Assembly (NCBI GenBank): GCA_033816765.1
Contig: CM066292.1
Span: 4,650,001-4,714,000, forward strand
Length of the DNA: 64,000 nucleotides
Reading direction: 5' to 3'
Source: Nothopassalora personata
Taxonomy: Eukaryota; Ascomycota; Dothideomycetes; Mycosphaerellales; Mycosphaerellaceae
Shown: piece by piece, positions 43,142-53,600 of the stretch
How the letters are laid out: every line of letters starts with the position of its first letter
Position numbering within the stretch: position 1 is the first letter of the stretch
Notes under the pieces: model-generated
Seen by the model: only the letters and a program-made list of their open reading frames with translations
Databases searched by the model: none
What the model was told of the DNA's origin: nothing
Translations under genes and position numbers: made by a program

Positions 43142-44178
43142 TGTCGGACGGGCCCTCCTCGCCGCCATTCTCTAGCCGCTCCGCCTCCTCTAGTAGCACT
43201 AGTAGCGATAGTACTACTAGCCCCTTAGAAGACGAGCGCCGCTAGGCGGCTCTAGTACGTAACGCACCTAGAACGCCTAGTAGTCGCAAGCGACTAGCAT
43301 CTCCCTCGTAGCTACTAACGCCCTCGCCCGCTACTAAGCTCTCGTAGCGGATTAACATATATATACGGTGCCTCCTATACTTCGTTAGGGGTAAGTCTCT
43401 ACGCGCGCCGCCTACGATTCGTATACTAACTACTTACTAGACGAAGCCGATAACTGTAATAGTGTTACTACCGGCGAGCTCCTAAGGAAGTGTAGCCGCT
43501 GTAGGCGTAATAGATACAGCTACGTGCTTAATACTAGCTACGCTATCGCCTCGCTAGTAAGTCGCCTACGCGCCGCGCGCTCCTAGCGCGACTTCCTTAC
43601 GGCCATGATAGGCTAGGCGCCTATAGACCTCTAGTAGTAGGAGCTAGTAGAGTAGATCTGCCTATATGCCTAGCTAGGTAACGACATTACGGAGGTAAGT
43701 CGCTACTTCGCTCCTACGAGTCGACTACTACTCGCGTACGGGGGCTCTAGTGCGTCTCCTATGCTTCGGCTAACCCTTTCTATAGGCTATTAGGCAATTT
43801 AATGCCTATAAGCATAAGCGTACCGGGGAAACCCGTATACGTGCTTCTACCGCCGCTACTACTACCGCCGCCCCCGCCGCCGAAGCCCTCGCGCTCTAGT
43901 AGGAGTAGAACCGCGCCCTTAATGGGCTGTTCGAACTCGGCCGCGCCGTAAGTCGTATGTTCCTCGTATACGTGTACCCTACTAACCGTAGTCCTAGTTC
44001 CTATAGGCGTAGAACATTAATACTACCGCCGCCGACTAGGCGTTCCTACCTAAGTTACTACGTAACGACAACTGAGGCGTTCGCCTTACACGCTACTCGC
44101 GGGCTCCTCGCCTACTACTACTCTACGTGGCCCCTAGTAGGTGCGCTACTCTTTAGCTTTTGTTTTATTTATAGTTAA
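43142..44178 (+). pseudogene. Accessory Cys-rich ORF of Gypsy A (unit 2)
   Basis: Copy of 24297-25333 with the same RIP stops and the same frame change before the KCSRCRRNRYSY cluster. Confidence 0.6.
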
Positions 44179-44217
44179 GAAAAGTTTTATTTATGCCCTA
44201 GTACTCCTATACTAGTC

Positions 44218-47200
44218 TTATTTACTTCTCCTTAACGCCTTATAGTCGGCTACTATACGATCCGCATTCGCGAGGCCCTCCGCCGGTTCCTAGCTGTTAT
44301 ACTCCTCTAGCTAGTCCTTCTACTAGACTAGATACTATAGCTTACCCTTACGCTTACGCCTATCTAGTACTACCTCTACCTTATACTCTCCGTCCTTATT
44401 AGCTAGAGGGGGTACGGGTCCATCCTTATCGCTACCGATATACGGCTCGAGGAGAGAGACATAGAAGACGTTATAGAGCCTTAAGTCGGCTAGTAGCGCT
44501 AGGCGGTATACCTACGAACCGATAGCGTCCGTAATACGGTATAGGCCGATAAACCTCGGACCTATCTTCTTCTTTAGCACTGCTAACTTGAGGTTCTTCG
44601 TTAATAATAGGACTAAGTTACCTACGCGGTAGGTCTTAGCTTAGTAGGTCTTATTATAGTAGCGAGCCTAGCTTTCTACTATAGCCTTCTATCGCTCCTC
44701 GAGTGTAGCGCGTAGTTTTCGCATGCGACTCGTAGCTATTACCGCTACTGGTACTTCCCCCCCTAGGTCTCGTCTCGAGATCTAGTTAGTATAGGGGTAA
44801 TCTTAGGTCGCTAACCGTACGCTATCTCGAACGGACTCATCCGTAGTATTAGGTAGATACTATTATTAGCTACGAATTTAGTAACTACAAGCCACTTAGC
44901 CTACTTAGTTTAATTGTTACTATAGTAATAACGAAGGTATTGTTCGAGGGTTTAGTTTACCCTCTTAGTTTAGCCGTTAGTCTAAGGGTAAAAGGCCGTA
45001 GATAGCTTACGCTTTACACGCGCCTCGAAGTAGAAGTTACTCTAAAACTAACTAGTAAAGACCGGACCTCGGTCGCTTACTATACCTAACGGGACACTAT
45101 AGTGTCGCACGACTTTATCTCGTAGGAGCCTCGTAAGCTCTACGGCTATGTAAGTCTTCGTCGTCGGGATGTATAAGCTTATTTTTAAGTAGCGATCGAC
45201 TATCACTAGGATCGCATTATATACGCAACCGGCTCGCGTACTTAGAGGTAGGTCCGTAATAAAATCTATAGTAATTTCCTACTACGGCCGCTCCGGTCTA
45301 GGAAGCGGTTATAGCCTACTATAGGGTCGATAGCGTTTAGCCTTCGAACCCTAGTAGGTTCTATAGGCTTAGACGTATTGCTTTACGTCCGTACTAAGTG
45401 AGTCCTACTAATAATTACGTCGCAATAGCTCTTTAGTCTTAGTCCTTCTAAAGTAACCCGCGAGGACGTCGTCGTAGTGTATGCGAATTAGATGCGACCT
45501 AATTGCGTGATCCCTAGGTACTACGATCGCGTCTCCGTAGTACATAAGGTTATTCTTTACATGCTATCCCTTAGCGTCCCTCGCGCTTAGCGCCTACGCT
45601 AAGTATGCGATACACTAGTCGTCTTACTACTACGCGATCTTTATTAAGAGTAGGATTAACTCACCCGTCGAGCTATAAGCTTAACCCTATATTACTATAG
45701 CGTACACTGCTACTAGTAACGACGGCTTGTCTTAATAGGGAAGGTTACCTCTCCGTACTACTATTACCGCGCCTATGTCGCCCTACATTACCTCGTAGGT
45801 AGTAAGTACGCGCTTTACCGTCGGCTCGCTTATCCCTTCTAGAGACTCCTTCTAGAAAGACAGCTTACTTTATAAGGTAGGTAGCAAGTTCGAAGTTTAT
45901 TACGTTATAGCTACGTAGTTACTACGTCTCGAAGGCGCGTCGGCTAGGTTAGTCTTACCCGGCCGATGCTCTACTATAAAATTAAAAGACTATAGAAACG
46001 TAGCCTATCGAGCTTACCGCCCATTTAGCTACTTTACTATTATAAAGCCCTATAGGTTAGCGTAGTCGACTAGTACTCGTACCGTATACGTAGCGCCCTC
46101 TAAGTATAGCCTCTAATGCTTAAAAGCCTTAACTACTATAAGTAGCTCCTAATCGTGCGTCTCGTAGTTACACTCGGCTAGTATTATCTTACGTAAATAG
46201 AAGGCAATTAGATGCTACTTAGTCCTAAACAGCTAAGAGATAATGCCTATAATCGTAAAACCTAAGGTATCCGTCTTAACCCTCGTACGTAACGAAGGAT
46301 CGAAGTGCCTTAGGATAGGTGCTCCGAGGAACCTAGCTTTTAGCCGTTAGAACGCTTACTCCTCGTAAGCGGACTACATAAGAGGCCCTTACTTCTTACT
46401 ATTCTTACATCCCTTTAGTAGGTCTATTAATAGCTTCGCAATCCTCGAGTACCCTTCGATAAAGTGCCTATAGAAGTTATAGAATCCTAGGAAGGATTGA
46501 ACCTTATAAAAACTCGTAGGCGTAGGCCATTCCTCGATTGCGGCTACCCTACTCCTATCTATCGATACGTCTACGACGCTTACGATGAATCCTAGGAACT
46601 CGGCATTCTCCTAGAAGAAGCGACACTTCTTAGGGTTTACGAACAGAGCAAACTTCCGTAGCCTCGTAAGCACTTCGCGCACGGCTCGCACGTGTACCTT
46701 ACGCGTCTCGCTGTAGATAAGGATATTATCTAGGTAGACTACGTAAATGTTATTAACTAAGCCGGTTAGCGCCTTATTAATATACCCTTAAAAGGTTGCT
46801 AGTACGTTAGTTAACCCGAACGGCATTACTAGGTACTCGTAGTGTCCGTATCGCGTGCGAAACGTAGTCTTCCACTTATCGCCTCGCTTAATAGAGATAC
46901 GATAGTAGGCGTCCTTCAAATTAATTATAGTAAAGAACCTAGAACCTAATAGCCTATCTAGCGTCTCGCTAATTAGGGGCAGGGGGTATCGGTTCTTCAC
47001 TATAATCTTATTTAAGCCTCTATAGTCTATATAGAGCCTAAGGGTGCCGTCTTTCTTTAGTACGAATAAGATAGGCGCACCCGCCTCGCTTACGGACCGC
47101 CTAATCCACCCCTTCTCCATTGCTTACGTAAGGTACTCCTTTAAGGCCTCTAACTTAGTTAAGGACTAGTAGTATAGCGGCTTAAAAGGGGGTTTCTTTC

Positions 47201-48200
47201 CTTTAACGAGATTAATCGCATACTTAACCCCGTCGGGCATCTTACGCTTCGCCTACTTATTAGGTACGTATACATCTCGGAAGTCTATAAATTCTTTAGG
47301 CTACGAGGGGCCCTCTCCTTCGGGTACTACTATAGTAATAGCCCAAACACTTATCGCATAAACCTACTTTAAGCTCTCGAGATCCCTAAGGAACTCGCGT
47401 ACGTTACGCTACTAAATCGTAGGCGTCTCTATACCGTAGTACCACTAGTCCTTATAATCGCTCTTTACGATCCGATTGCGGTACCTCTAGGGTCTACCTA
47501 AAATTACTAATAGCCTACCTATAGGTACCGCGTAGTAGATAGCGTTACTCACGCGCTCTACTCCCGCGTTATTAGCGAGTCGTAGCCGAACCGTAAAGGC
47601 GCCGTAGTAATACCCTAGGTTATATATATACGACTCTAACTTCGGTAGCCTTGCCCTATTAATAGGTTGCATTTAATGTCGGAGTATATACTTATACGGT
47701 ACTAGGCTAAGATCCGTATAGTTATCTAGGAGAAACGTAGCCTCGCGAAAGCCCTTACGAGTCTCGACTACGCCTCGTAAGTAACGCGCTAGACACGTAT
47801 CTACTCGCCTTAAAGGGTCGACTTTAGGAAAACTCGGACTTAGGAGCGACCCACTTATAGTCCTCTACCTTTTCCCTAGTCGCTGCCCTTCTTAGTTAGA
47901 GCCTTCGTAGCGTCTACCCTACGAACCGCTTACGCGTTACGGTCCTTCTATAGGTGCCTATTCGGGTAATCTGTCTTAATGTAACCCTTCTTATAGCATC
48001 TATAGTACTCCGCTTTAGTCCTATCGAAGGTTATAGACGATCCGCCGGCGTCCCGCTAGTAACTTGTACCCGGGTCGCGCGACGCCTAACTATACTTCTA
48101 CTACTTCGAGCTACGATCGCTTCGCCCTTAGTCGCCCTTAGTCTCTCGCCTACGGCGACTATGCTACCCGCGGTCGTGCCCTCCGCTACTACGCTCCGTG
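44218..48200 (-). pseudogene. gag-pol of Gypsy A (unit 2), part 3' of the element D insertion
   Basis: Copy of 25373-29355. RT remnant at 46788-47120 is identical in protein to unit 1. The rest of gag continues at 55506-56315 beyond element D. Confidence 0.8.
48196..48200. repeat. Target-site duplication of element D (left)
   Basis: CCGTG, repeated at 55501-55505; single copy at 29351-29355 in unit 1. Confidence 0.95.
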
Positions 48201-48384
48201 TGTCACGGGCAGCCCGCGACCCTTCACTGACGATGCGTCGTCCCGGCGGAACCTCGGACCTTCCGCATCGGGTTAGCGCGGCTTGGCGTTGCTTTATCTA
48301 TCCGCCGCGCCTCGCGCTCCTCTTTCGTAGCTTCGTAGAACAACAACTATCTCATTCGGACCCTATGGTACGCGCGCCCTTACA
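48201..48384 (+). repeat. 5' LTR of element D
   Basis: TGTCACGGGCAGCC...GCGCCCTTACA, 184 bp. Contains GTAGAACAA (48335-48343), complementary to the site just inside the LTR. Confidence 0.96.
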
Positions 48385-48386
48385 GT

Positions 48387-48395
48387 TTGTTCTAC
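48387..48395 (+). promoter_or_regulatory. Candidate self-priming primer-binding site of element D
   Basis: TTGTTCTAC starts 2 nt after the 5' LTR and is the exact reverse complement of GTAGAACAA at 48335-48343 in the same LTR. No tRNA-type PBS beginning TGG is present at this position. In Tf1-type elements the mRNA 5' end folds back on such a site to prime reverse transcription. Confidence 0.6.
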
Positions 48396-48553
48396 CTCCC
48401 TACCCAGATCGCGGATCCAGGTAAGGGACGCGTAACAACAGGAACAGACTCACAGAACCGCGCACGGCGTAGATACAGAACTCGCGACTCGCAACATCGC
48501 AACAGAGGCAAACGGATTCAGAACACGGAACACGGTAAGGCACTAAGCAACAG

Positions 48554-50587
48554 ATGCCCAAGGAAACCAACGCACCAAAGGCCTCAGCAACAGGCCGCGT
48601 TGAAGGAAACAACATGACTTCCCAGCAGTCACAGACACAAGGCAAGCGCACCTCTCTTTTCCCCGACCTCTCCAGTTTCGACAGTCAGACACAAGGAGAC
48701 GACACTCGGCGAGTCACAGTTGACACCGGTGTCGCGCTTCAGCAAGAGCTGGACAAGGCATGGAACAAAGCACAAGACAGGGAGCAGAACGGTGAGCTTG
48801 ATTTCACAGAACTCTTCGAGCCCAGGGTGGGAGAAGAGGAGGACACACCAGTCTTCATTTCACACGACGAAGCCGAACACATCGCTGCCGCCGACTTCCA
48901 GAACATCACCGCCGAAGACCTGGCCACACTGACCAAGGAACACCCGAAGACCGTCCACGATTTCGTGCTACGAGGATTCAACACTGCCATCATATCTAGC
49001 CAACAACTCGATGTGATGCAACGCGCCAATGCACTTCAGAACAAGCAGTACCGTACGCTGTATGCCGAGTACGATCGCATCCACGGGATGCTCAAGACCG
49101 AACAGACCGCCCTCGCGAAGATGGCCCAGGACCTTAAGAATAAGAACGCCGACACCCTCAAACTCAAGGCTGTCGAGAAGAAGTACAAGGATGCGAACGA
49201 GCTATGTCAGCAGTTCGCCGATATCACCGACTCGGAGAAGAAGAAGAGCCAGGCATTACAAGCTGAGGTTGATGACCTGAAGGTCCGTCTGCAAGCAGCA
49301 GAGGACCAGGCACGAGGACGTCGTTCGCGCTCGCGCCCACGCTCACGCCCACGATCACCACCACCCCGCGAGACCTCACTCGAGGTGCTCCAGCGTCGGT
49401 ACCGTGAGGCGGCAGCAGGAGGAGGTGGCGGAGGAGACGATGATGACGATGGCAATGGAGACAAGGACAGGGATCGCCGTGGTCGTGACCATGACCGACC
49501 ACGTCGTGATGAGCGCCAAGGCACACAAGGCACGCAGCGGTCAGGCGGTGGTCGCAGCAACCGCACGCAGCAGACACCTCTCGTGGACCTGCCGGAGCGT
49601 CTCATCAACATCGACCCCACCCTCGACCGCAGCATGAAGATCGGCAAGGGTGTGCCTGACCCAAAGAAGTTCAAGAACGATGACGACCCGACTCATGACA
49701 GCTGGTACACAAGCATCCTGCTGAAGTTGACAGTCGCGACGTTCCGCACTGAACAGGACGCCCTACGCTTCCTGTATGGATGGACGGACGGTGAGGTGCA
49801 GAAGACTGTGAAGCCTCGCATCCCCATCCCCGGGCACCAGGCTTTCAACGAGTTCATGACTGGCGAAGAACTGTTGGACTGGATGACTCGACAGTACGGC
49901 GTCCGCAACGAGGCCACCAAGGCTGCAGTGGACATCACTACCTGCAAACAGGCTCAGAAGGAGAACTTCGTCCCATTCTTCGCACGCTATTCCAAGCTGA
50001 GGGCATGGGTTGACTGGAGTGACGAGACCGAGTTGATGCTGTTCCGCACACGCCTCAACAAGCGCTACTACATCAAGACCTTCGGAGACCGCGAGGTGGA
50101 CCGACGTCTGAACAGCATGCAGGACGTGATCGAAGAGTGCACTGCACTGGACGAGCAGTTCTACGAGACCGAGCAGCTGTACCCTCAAGAGAACAACAAC
50201 CGCCCACGCGGCAATGGAGGAGGCAACCAGAACGGCAACGGCAACGGCAACCAGAACCAGGGCAACACAGCTGCAGCTGCAGCCGCTGGTGCTGCCGGCG
50301 CCGTCGTTCAGCGCCCACCACAGTACGTAGGCACCAAGAAGAAGGAAGACTTGCCAGCTCACCTTCGGGACCTCCCACCGCTCAACTATGAGGGTCGCGA
50401 GGAATTGAAGAAGCAGGGCAAGTGCTACCGATGCCGCACCGGACCCCACTTATCCAGCAATACCGAGTGCCCGATGTATGGCTACGACGGCGACTATCGC
50501 CCACCGCGCCCGCGTAACAACAACGGAGGCAACACCAACCTCAGTTCCCTGGCCGCCGGGCAGGGAAATGGCGAGGCCACTGCCTAA
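48554..50587 (+). CDS. gag: Gag polyprotein of element D
   Basis: 677 residues from ATG 48554, after a 169-nt leader behind the LTR. Capsid-type Gag: a helical N-terminal half with a coiled coil (KMAQDLKNKNADTLKLKAVE), an Arg/Ser-rich segment (RGRRSRSRPRSRPRSPPP), and an acidic Gly/Asp block. The conserved retrotransposon capsid region is about residues 360-560 (FKNDDDPTHDSWYTSILLKL, FVPFFARYSKLRAWVDW). A zinc knuckle near residue 624 reads CYRCRTGPHLSSNTEC, with spacing C-x2-C-x4-H-x6-C, slightly longer than the usual CCHC. It forms virus-like particles in the cytoplasm. Ends at TAA 50585-50587, inside the frameshift stem-loop. Confidence 0.93.
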   Translation: MPKETNAPKASATGRVEGNNMTSQQSQTQGKRTSLFPDLSSFDSQTQGDDTRRVTVDTGVALQQELDKAWNKAQDREQNGELDFTELFEPRVGEEEDTPVFISHDEAEHIAAADFQNITAEDLATLTKEHPKTVHDFVLRGFNTAIISSQQLDVMQRANALQNKQYRTLYAEYDRIHGMLKTEQTALAKMAQDLKNKNADTLKLKAVEKKYKDANELCQQFADITDSEKKKSQALQAEVDDLKVRLQAAEDQARGRRSRSRPRSRPRSPPPRETSLEVLQRRYREAAAGGGGGGDDDDDGNGDKDRDRRGRDHDRPRRDERQGTQGTQRSGGGRSNRTQQTPLVDLPERLINIDPTLDRSMKIGKGVPDPKKFKNDDDPTHDSWYTSILLKLTVATFRTEQDALRFLYGWTDGEVQKTVKPRIPIPGHQAFNEFMTGEELLDWMTRQYGVRNEATKAAVDITTCKQAQKENFVPFFARYSKLRAWVDWSDETELMLFRTRLNKRYYIKTFGDREVDRRLNSMQDVIEECTALDEQFYETEQLYPQENNNRPRGNGGGNQNGNGNGNQNQGNTAAAAAAGAAGAVVQRPPQYVGTKKKEDLPAHLRDLPPLNYEGREELKKQGKCYRCRTGPHLSSNTECPMYGYDGDYRPPRPRNNNGGNTNLSSLAAGQGNGEATA

Positions 50588-50604
50588 GCGTGGCAGACAG
50601 TGGT
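50563..50604 (+). promoter_or_regulatory. Candidate -1 programmed ribosomal frameshift signal (gag to pol)
   Basis: Slippery heptamer GGGAAAT (50563-50569) is in the X-XXY-YYZ register of the gag frame (CAG GGA AAT). A 6-nt spacer GGCGAG follows. Then a stem: GCCAC (50576-50580) with GTGGT (50600-50604) and TGCC (50581-50584) with GGCA (50592-50595), bulge GACA, loop TAAGCGT. The alternative stem GCCACTG/CAGTGGT is also possible. The gag stop codon is in the loop. Pol is in the -1 frame, open from here, and has no early ATG. Confidence 0.7.
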
Positions 50605-53600
50605 CAACCGAACAACCAAGGACAGAAAGAGCATGAGATTGAGAGACACAGAGTGCAAGAGCAAGACACGGATACAGACTATGGTGAGGAGCTGAAGATA
50701 TCGGCCTGCGCATTGGAGCCGCAGCAACCAGATGTACACCCTCACATAGTACTCCCAGTAATGATACAGCATGGGAAGGCACGAGGCCTTGTAGACTCTG
50801 CTTCCACCTCTCTCTTTCTCGACTGGAAGTTCACACGCAAACACAGAATACCCTTGATACCCCTTGTGCGCAACAAGAACCTGACCCTTGGGGATGGTAA
50901 GGCTGCTGCACGTCGCATCACGCACGTAGCCCTCGTCGATGTTGATATCGACGGTCATCACGAGCAAATGCTATGCTACATAACCGACCTCGAATACGAC
51001 ATCGTCCTGGGCCTGCCGTGGCTGAGCACGCACAACCCAAACATCTTCTGGGAGACCGGTGAAGTGGCACTCAGATCAGACTACTGCTTTGGTCACTGTC
51101 TTAAGAACAAGACATCGACAACAGTCCAGTCCCTGAACCATCGACACCGACAACGTAAGGAAGCAATGAAATATGGACCAGAGCCCTTCACCGATGATCG
51201 CAGCTTCACGGCAGGAGGGGCAGAAGCAGAACTGAACCTATCCTCGATGGGCCTGTACGACGATGATGAGGAAGTCGAGTGTATAGGCGTCACGCAGCGC
51301 GCCTTCGAGATGTACGCGCACCGACCTGGCGCTGAATGTTTCTACATACTATCTACCGGCAAAGAGGACGAAGAAGGCGATGGTGAGATCAAGCTGAGCG
51401 CAATGGCAGCTGATGACTTGGATCAGTTCCTGAACAAGGAGTTCAACCATAACCCGAAGGAGAAGCTCCCACCAGAATACCATGATCTCGTAGATGCATT
51501 CTCAGCGAAAGACCATGAAGGACTTCCTCCTCACAGACCTGGAATCGACCACGAAATTCACATCAAGCCTGATGGGCCCCAAGAACCGCCATACCGTAAG
51601 CCCTACGGACTGGCGCCTCAGGAGAATGAAGCAGTCAAGAAGTGGGTCACCGAACAGGAGCAACAAGGCAAAGTCCGGCCAGCAGGACAGAAGACGAGCC
51701 AATCGCCGGCACCAGTACTGGTAGTCAGAAAGCCAGGCGGTGGACTGCGCGTGTGCATCGACTACCGAGGACTCAATGCGATCACTATCAAGAACAGGTA
51801 CCCTATACCGCTAATCCAAGAGACACTGAACCGCATGCACGGCAAGAGGTACTTCACGAAGCTGGACATCGTCGCAGCCTTCAACAAGCTTCGCATTGCA
51901 GAAGGGCACGAATGGCTTACAGCATTCGCTACACGATATGGGGTGTACGAATGTCTTGTGTTACCATTCGGCCTATGCAATGGCCCTGCGTCGTTTCAGT
52001 CATACATTAACAGCGTGTTACAAGAACACCTGGATGACTTCGTCTCCGCGTACCTGGACGACGTTTTAATTTTTAGCGACACACTGGAGGAGCACATCGA
52101 ACATGTGCGCAAGGTACTAGCAAAATTGAGGGATGCCGGACTGACGGTCGACATCGACAAGTGCGAGTTCCACCAGCAGCGAGTTAAGTACCTGGGACTT
52201 ATTATCACCCCAGATGGCATCGAAATGGACCCAGAGAAGCTTGAATGTATCCAGTCATGGGAAGCACCTTCCAACCTCAAGGATGTGCAGGCGTTCCTCG
52301 GATTCGCCAACTTTTACAGACGGTTCATCGAGGCCTTCTCACGCCTCGCAGCGCCGCTGACCGAATTGACCAAGTCAAATGGACCTAGTAATCACAAGAA
52401 TCGCAGGGTTGACTGGACACCAGCATGCCAAGCAGCATTTGACGCTCTGAAGGCAGCATTCAGCAAAGCCGGTATGCTCGCACACTATGTGCCCGGTAGG
52501 CAAACAGTAGTCGAAACGGACTCATCAGATTTCGTGAACGCCGGAGTGCTTTCTCAGTACGACGAGGAAGGCGTGCTTCACCCTGTAGCATTCTATTCAA
52601 AGAAGCTGAGCCCGCAGGAATGCAACTATGAGATTTATGACAAGGAGCTTCTAGCGATTATTAAGGCCTTCGAGGAATGGCGCCCGGAGTTGGCCTGCGA
52701 GGCGGATGATGACACCATCGAACCCGTGAAGGTGTTCACGGATCACAAGAACTTGGAGTACTTTATGACCACTAAGCAGCTGAATCGGCGCCAGGCACGT
52801 TGGGCCGAATTCCTGTCCCAGTTCAACTTCCGTATTGTCTATCGACCAGGTGTCCAAGGCACAAAGCCTGACAGCCTCACGAGACGCAGCCAGGACCTTC
52901 CGCAGGGGGTGGACGATCCGCGAAATCAGCATCAGCATCAGACGTTGCTGCCGCCTGAGCGATTTCTTAAGATCGACTCGATGCGCGCAACTGTCGAAGA
53001 TGCGGCTGAGGATGTTGCACCTGTTGAGAACACACCTACCGCACCAATTGAGGAAGCCCTGAACCCGGAGGCCACCGAATTCATACCGTCCACGCAGACG
53101 CAGACAGCATCCGAGACGGAACAGGAAGCCGAACTCGAGTACAGAATGACAATGGCTTATGCCGCGGATGCAGACCTGAAGTCAGCTATCAGAGCCCTGC
53201 AGAAGGGCGAGACCCCAGCACTCCTTCAGAAAGCGAAGGTGCATCCAGTACACTGCAAGGTCGAAGGGGACCTGCTGTACGTCCGTAACCAGTATAATGA
53301 CTGGAGTCTATGGGTGCCAGAGGACCAGAAGCTCCGCACTCGGATAGTCAAGATGAACCATGACACCCTAGCGGCCGGTCACCCAGGCAGAGCCCGCACC
53401 TACGAGCTCGTTGCACGTGAATTCTACTGGCCTGGTTTGGCTAGATCTGTGCGCAGATACAACGCGAATTGCCGCAGGTGCCGCACGACGAAATCTGTGC
53501 ATACCCAGCCACCTGGATTACTGCACCCACTTTCGGTGCCAGAACGACCTTGGCAACACATCGCAGTTGACTTTGTGGTTGACCTGCCACCAAGCGAACT

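Noticed and set aside
47954..48424. 156-codon plus-strand ORF crossing the left border of element D
   Set aside because: Chance fusion of antisense Gypsy A gag and the 5' LTR of D; the same start in unit 1 (29109-29375) runs into different sequence.
49763..50449. 228-codon minus-strand ORF inside gag of element D
   Set aside because: Shadow of the GC-rich gag frame; low-complexity Val/Leu content, no domain, no own signals. The same applies to 49207-49674 and 54409-54963.
50585..50592. Stop-restart (GTG at 50590) as the main way to make pol
   Set aside because: GTG is a poor start in eukaryotes and the first in-frame ATG is about 57 codons in, so the -1 frameshift explains the layout better; not formally excluded.
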